Assembly: GCA_029938595.1 (NCBI GenBank)
Contig: JAOZUP010000021.1
Coordinates: 1 to 19,304 of the forward strand
DNA: 19,304 nucleotides
Direction of reading: 5' to 3'
DNA from: Thermoanaerobaculales bacterium
Lineage (GTDB): Bacteria > Acidobacteriota > Thermoanaerobaculia > Thermoanaerobaculales > Sulfomarinibacteraceae
The notes under the pieces are model-generated. The model had not been told where the DNA came from. It saw only the letters and a list, made by a program, of their open reading frames with translations, and did no database searches. Made by a program: the position numbers and the translations under genes. Positions 17,167-19,304 of this stretch are shown here, one piece after another. How positions within the stretch are numbered: position 1 is the stretch's first letter; every line of letters begins with the position of its first letter.

Positions 17167-17357
17167 GCTCCGAAGGAGCGACAGATGCATAGCCTGGGGC
17201 GTGAGCCCCAGGAAACGCCGGTGGGAAAACAGAACCAGCCCTGAAGGGGCGGCAGATTCTTGTCTGCGGCGTGAGCCGCAGGCATCAGCACCGTGTTGTC
17301 TGTCGCCGCTTCGCGGCTTGTGGCCTTTTTGTTTACCCTTTCCTGGGGCTGACGCCC
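17167..17357. repeat. Hairpin-repeat array (two alternating hairpin types)
   Basis: Two hairpin types alternate. Type A is a short stem with a GAAG/TGAA-like loop followed by GRCAGA: 17167-17179, 17238-17250, and inverted at 17305-17317. Type B is a CCTGGGGCGTGAGCCCCAGG-like palindrome: 17193-17212, 17264-17281, and inverted at 17342-17357, where it is interrupted by the group II intron. An A-rich linker of about 25 nt joins B to the next A. The third unit is in opposite orientation to the first. Positions 17074-17166 show nothing else recognisable. Confidence 0.8.
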
Positions 17358-17723
17358 GATAGCGCCGGTTAAAACCGGTATGGAGTAGGAGATGAGAGTT
17401 CTCTACGGTGAAGACCCAGCCAGTCACACCGGCCCCGAGTCATGGGGGTGCGTCTGTAAGGGCGCATCCCAAGCGTTGACAGGGGAAAGCGCAGGCCGAG
17501 TATTGAGCCTCGAAAATGCAGTCTTTGGGAGTGCCGACGTCATGGACGGGTACGGAAGGCAACACTGTTTCGTGCGAAATGGCGAGCACGTAACGGACTC
17601 CCCGTGGTCGGAGACCTCGAGCATGCGCAGAAGCTTCATACGCGGGAACCGGGAGACCCCATGTTTGCCTGGGGGAGATGGCCCATCAGGCCGCGCTGGG
17701 AACTCTGAGGAGGTAATCCAGCG

Positions 17724-19238
17724 ATGAACGGACATGGGGAGTCGGACAGGGTCGTAGTACCTGAGAAGCCTCCGAACAAAGAGGAGAGGGCTGGGGAAGT
17801 CCCGGTCAACAGATCTGCGGAGGGGGTGGAGGAAAGGACCCTGGCCAAGGAGAACTCGCGGCAGCAAAACACGCACCGGGCACAGCACCGGGAGCGCGTG
17901 CACAGTGCGCTGGCGCGGGTACGTCGAGCAGCAGAAGAGGACCGGGGGAGGCGGTTCACAACTTTGCTGCACCACGTGTACGCGGTCGACACACTGCGGG
18001 AGGCCTACCTGAGCTTGAAGCGAGGGGCGGCGCCCGGGGTGGATCGTGTGACGTGGGGGGAGTACGGACAGGGACTGGAGGATCGTCTCCAGGATCTTTC
18101 CGAACGCCTGCAACGAGGAGCTTATCGGGCACGACCGGTGAGGAGGGTTTACATCCCGAAGCCGGACGGTCGGCAGCGATCATTGGGCATCACAGTGCTG
18201 GAAGACAAGGTCGTCCAGACGGCGGTGGCGATGGTGCTGAATGAGGTTTACGAAGTGGACTTCATGGGTTTTTCGTACGGATTCCGGCCTAAACGCGGCC
18301 CGCATGATGCGTTGGACGCGGTGTGCGCCGGGATCGAGCGCAGGCAGGTGAGGTGGGTGCTTGATGCAGACATTCGTGGATTCTTCGATGCCATCGACCA
18401 CGAGTGGCTGGTGAAATTCATCGAGCACCGGATCGCGGACCGGCGCGTCGTACGCCTGATCCAGAAGTGGTTGAAGGCTGGCGTGCTGGAGGATGGGAAA
18501 CGAGTACGGAGCGAGCAGGGGACGCCGCAGGGGGGATGTATATCGCCCTTGCTGGCGAATATCTACCTGCACTACGTGCTCGACGTGTGGGTCCACAGGT
18601 GGCGGAGGACGGAGTGTCGGGGGGACGTGATCATAGTCCGCTACGCCGACGACTTCGTCATGGGCTTCGAGCATCGGTACGAGGCTGAAGCGTGTCTTGA
18701 GGCGCTGAGAAAGCGTCTGGGGAAATTTGGCCTTGAGCTGCACCCCGACAAGACCAGACTCATTGAGTTTGGCCGACACACCATCGACCGAAGATCGGGT
18801 GGTGGGTCGGGGAAGGCCGAGACTTTCGACTTTCTCGGATTCACGCACATCAGTGCGCGGGGCCGGAATGGGAAGTTTCGGGTCGAGCGGCGAACGATGA
18901 AGAAGCGCCTACGGTCCAAGCTTGCAGAGGTCAAGCGAGAGCTGCGGAGGCGGATGCACGACCCGGTCCCAGAGGTCGGGAAGTGGCTTGGGAGTGTGGT
19001 GCAGGGACACCTGAGATACTACGGTGTCCCACTCAACACCAAGGCGCTGCGCCAGTTTCGCTGGCGGGTCACTTGGCTATGGCACCGGACGCTCAACCGT
19101 CGCAGTGAAAAGGGCTACGTCACATGGGAACGCATGGAGCGGTATATCGACCGCTGGATCCCACCCGTCCGGATCTGCCACCCCTATCCCCTTCAGCGGC
19201 TCGGCGTCAGAATCCGAGGCAGGAGCCCAGTGCGGTAG
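17724..19238 (+). CDS. ltrA: Group II intron reverse transcriptase/maturase
   Basis: A 504-residue intron-encoded protein. Reverse transcriptase motifs: PGVDRVTW near 95, IPKPDGRQRSLGI near 145, DADIRGFFDAID (214-225, catalytic D216), GTPQGGCISPLLANIYL (266-282) and the active-site YADD (307-310). A maturase domain X follows (~375-480), with GHLRYYGVP and a terminal RICHPYPLQRL. There is no C-terminal HNH endonuclease domain, as in class C and several other lineages that integrate without one. It promotes intron splicing and target-primed retrotransposition. Shine-Dalgarno GAGGAGGT lies seven or eight bases upstream of ATG 17724. The stop codon (19236-19238) lies in the loop of domain V. The reading frame is intact, so the element may be active. 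Confidence 0.95.
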   Translation: MNGHGESDRVVVPEKPPNKEERAGEVPVNRSAEGVEERTLAKENSRQQNTHRAQHRERVHSALARVRRAAEEDRGRRFTTLLHHVYAVDTLREAYLSLKRGAAPGVDRVTWGEYGQGLEDRLQDLSERLQRGAYRARPVRRVYIPKPDGRQRSLGITVLEDKVVQTAVAMVLNEVYEVDFMGFSYGFRPKRGPHDALDAVCAGIERRQVRWVLDADIRGFFDAIDHEWLVKFIEHRIADRRVVRLIQKWLKAGVLEDGKRVRSEQGTPQGGCISPLLANIYLHYVLDVWVHRWRRTECRGDVIIVRYADDFVMGFEHRYEAEACLEALRKRLGKFGLELHPDKTRLIEFGRHTIDRRSGGGSGKAETFDFLGFTHISARGRNGKFRVERRTMKKRLRSKLAEVKRELRRRMHDPVPEVGKWLGSVVQGHLRYYGVPLNTKALRQFRWRVTWLWHRTLNRRSEKGYVTWERMERYIDRWIPPVRICHPYPLQRLGVRIRGRSPVR

Positions 19239-19255
19239 TCCCGCACGCTGGGATC
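19223..19255 (+). ncRNA. Group II intron domain V
   Basis: The 33-nt segment opens GAGCC and closes GGGATC. An 8-bp lower stem (with one G-A mismatch) and a CG bulge on the 3' strand lead into a 5-bp upper stem TGCGG/CCGCA. This is the domain V layout, including the AGC catalytic triad at its 5' side. The loop (TAGTC) contains the stop codon of the maturase and is not a GNRA tetraloop, which is atypical. Confidence 0.8.
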
Positions 19256-19257
19256 TG

Positions 19258-19293
19258 TGCGGGGGGCGGCCCGCAAGGGCCGTTCCTACCGCG
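19258..19293 (+). ncRNA. Group II intron domain VI with candidate branch-point A
   Basis: A 15-bp stem (TGCGGGGGGCGGCCC with GGGCCGTTCC..CCGCG) is closed by a GCAA tetraloop and has a two-base TA bulge at 19287-19288. A19288 is seven bases upstream of the terminal AC at 19294-19295, the usual branch-point spacing. Confidence 0.8.
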
Positions 19294-19304
19294 ACCAGGC
19301 TATG

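Larger units (their letters stand above)
17358..19295 (+). mobile_element. Group II intron, nearly complete, class C-like
   Basis: Both junctions are inferred by joining 17357 to 19296, which restores the perfect hairpin CCTGGGGC-TGAC-GCCCCAGG plus gctatg. It matches the upstream hairpin at 17189-17216 at 27 of 28 positions on the opposite strand. The 3' end has domain V (19223-19255) and domain VI (19258-19293) with a bulged A at 19288, seven bases before the terminal AC. The 5' region (17358-17720) has group II domain I-like segments, including a GAGATGAGAGTTCTC hairpin (17388-17402) and ggtgaagac, comparable to class C introns. The first bases read GATAG rather than the usual GUGYG, so the 5' edge could be a few bases off (GCGCC at 17362). 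A reverse transcriptase is encoded in domain IV. Confidence 0.85.

Noticed and set aside
17305..17332. Possible Rho-independent terminator (GCCGC hairpin followed by a T run)
   Set aside because: The hairpin is the inverted type A unit of the repeat array, and the T-rich stretch is the complement of the A-rich linker, eight or more bases away. A terminator role cannot be excluded but is not supported.
17392..17727. 111-codon plus-strand ORF upstream of the maturase
   Set aside because: It coincides with the folded 5' domains of the group II intron; similar reading frames recur with such introns because the RNA is conserved.

Overview
This is a GC-rich window from a Gram-negative bacterium. 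It encodes a lipoprotein lytic transglycosylase, periplasmic multiheme c-type cytochromes and an outer-facing glycan module. The mix of giant multiheme cytochromes, arsenosugar genes, DUF2298 membrane proteins and intergenic spaces packed with palindromic repeats fits an uncultured sediment or soil lineage such as Acidobacteriota. That placement is an inference; no rRNA or other marker gene is present. No tRNA, rRNA or CRISPR array was seen.

Layout. (1) 19-558 and 5434-5987 hold two inverted copies of a ~0.55-kb, hairpin-rich non-coding repeat. They bracket a four-gene stretch: a DUF2298 polytopic membrane protein overlapping a polyprenyl-phosphate-type GT2 glycosyltransferase (617-3657), then an arsenosugar pair, a CMD/peroxidase-like protein and the radical SAM enzyme ArsS (3730-5410). 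The arsenosugar genes are separated by a 162-bp hairpin element. (2) On the minus strand lie an isocitrate dehydrogenase carrying a cysteine-rich, zinc-ribbon-like insertion and an unrecognised single-pass membrane protein just downstream (8549 to 6012). (3) A plus-strand MltF-like lipoprotein has two solute-binding domains and a transglycosylase domain (8833-10854). It meets, one base apart, a minus-strand protein with a degenerate Swt1-like HEPN domain (12022-10856). (4) A divergent respiratory pair follows: a NapC/NirT hexaheme quinol-dehydrogenase-type cytochrome (13609-12143) and a 1049-residue fusion of 23 haem-c motifs to a six-helix cytochrome b domain (13888-17037). The pair recalls the ImcH and CbcL inner-membrane quinol oxidases of Geobacter and points to extracellular or periplasmic electron export. 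(5) From 17167 onward a hairpin-repeat array is interrupted by an almost complete group II intron (about 17358-19295) with its reverse transcriptase/maturase. Domain V, domain VI with a bulged A, and both exon junctions can be read directly.

The main candidates for something new are the inverted structured repeat pair whose stems show compensatory base changes, the 23-haem/cytochrome b fusion, the zinc-ribbon-like insertion next to the substrate-binding Ser of isocitrate dehydrogenase, and the intron sitting inside a dispersed hairpin repeat.
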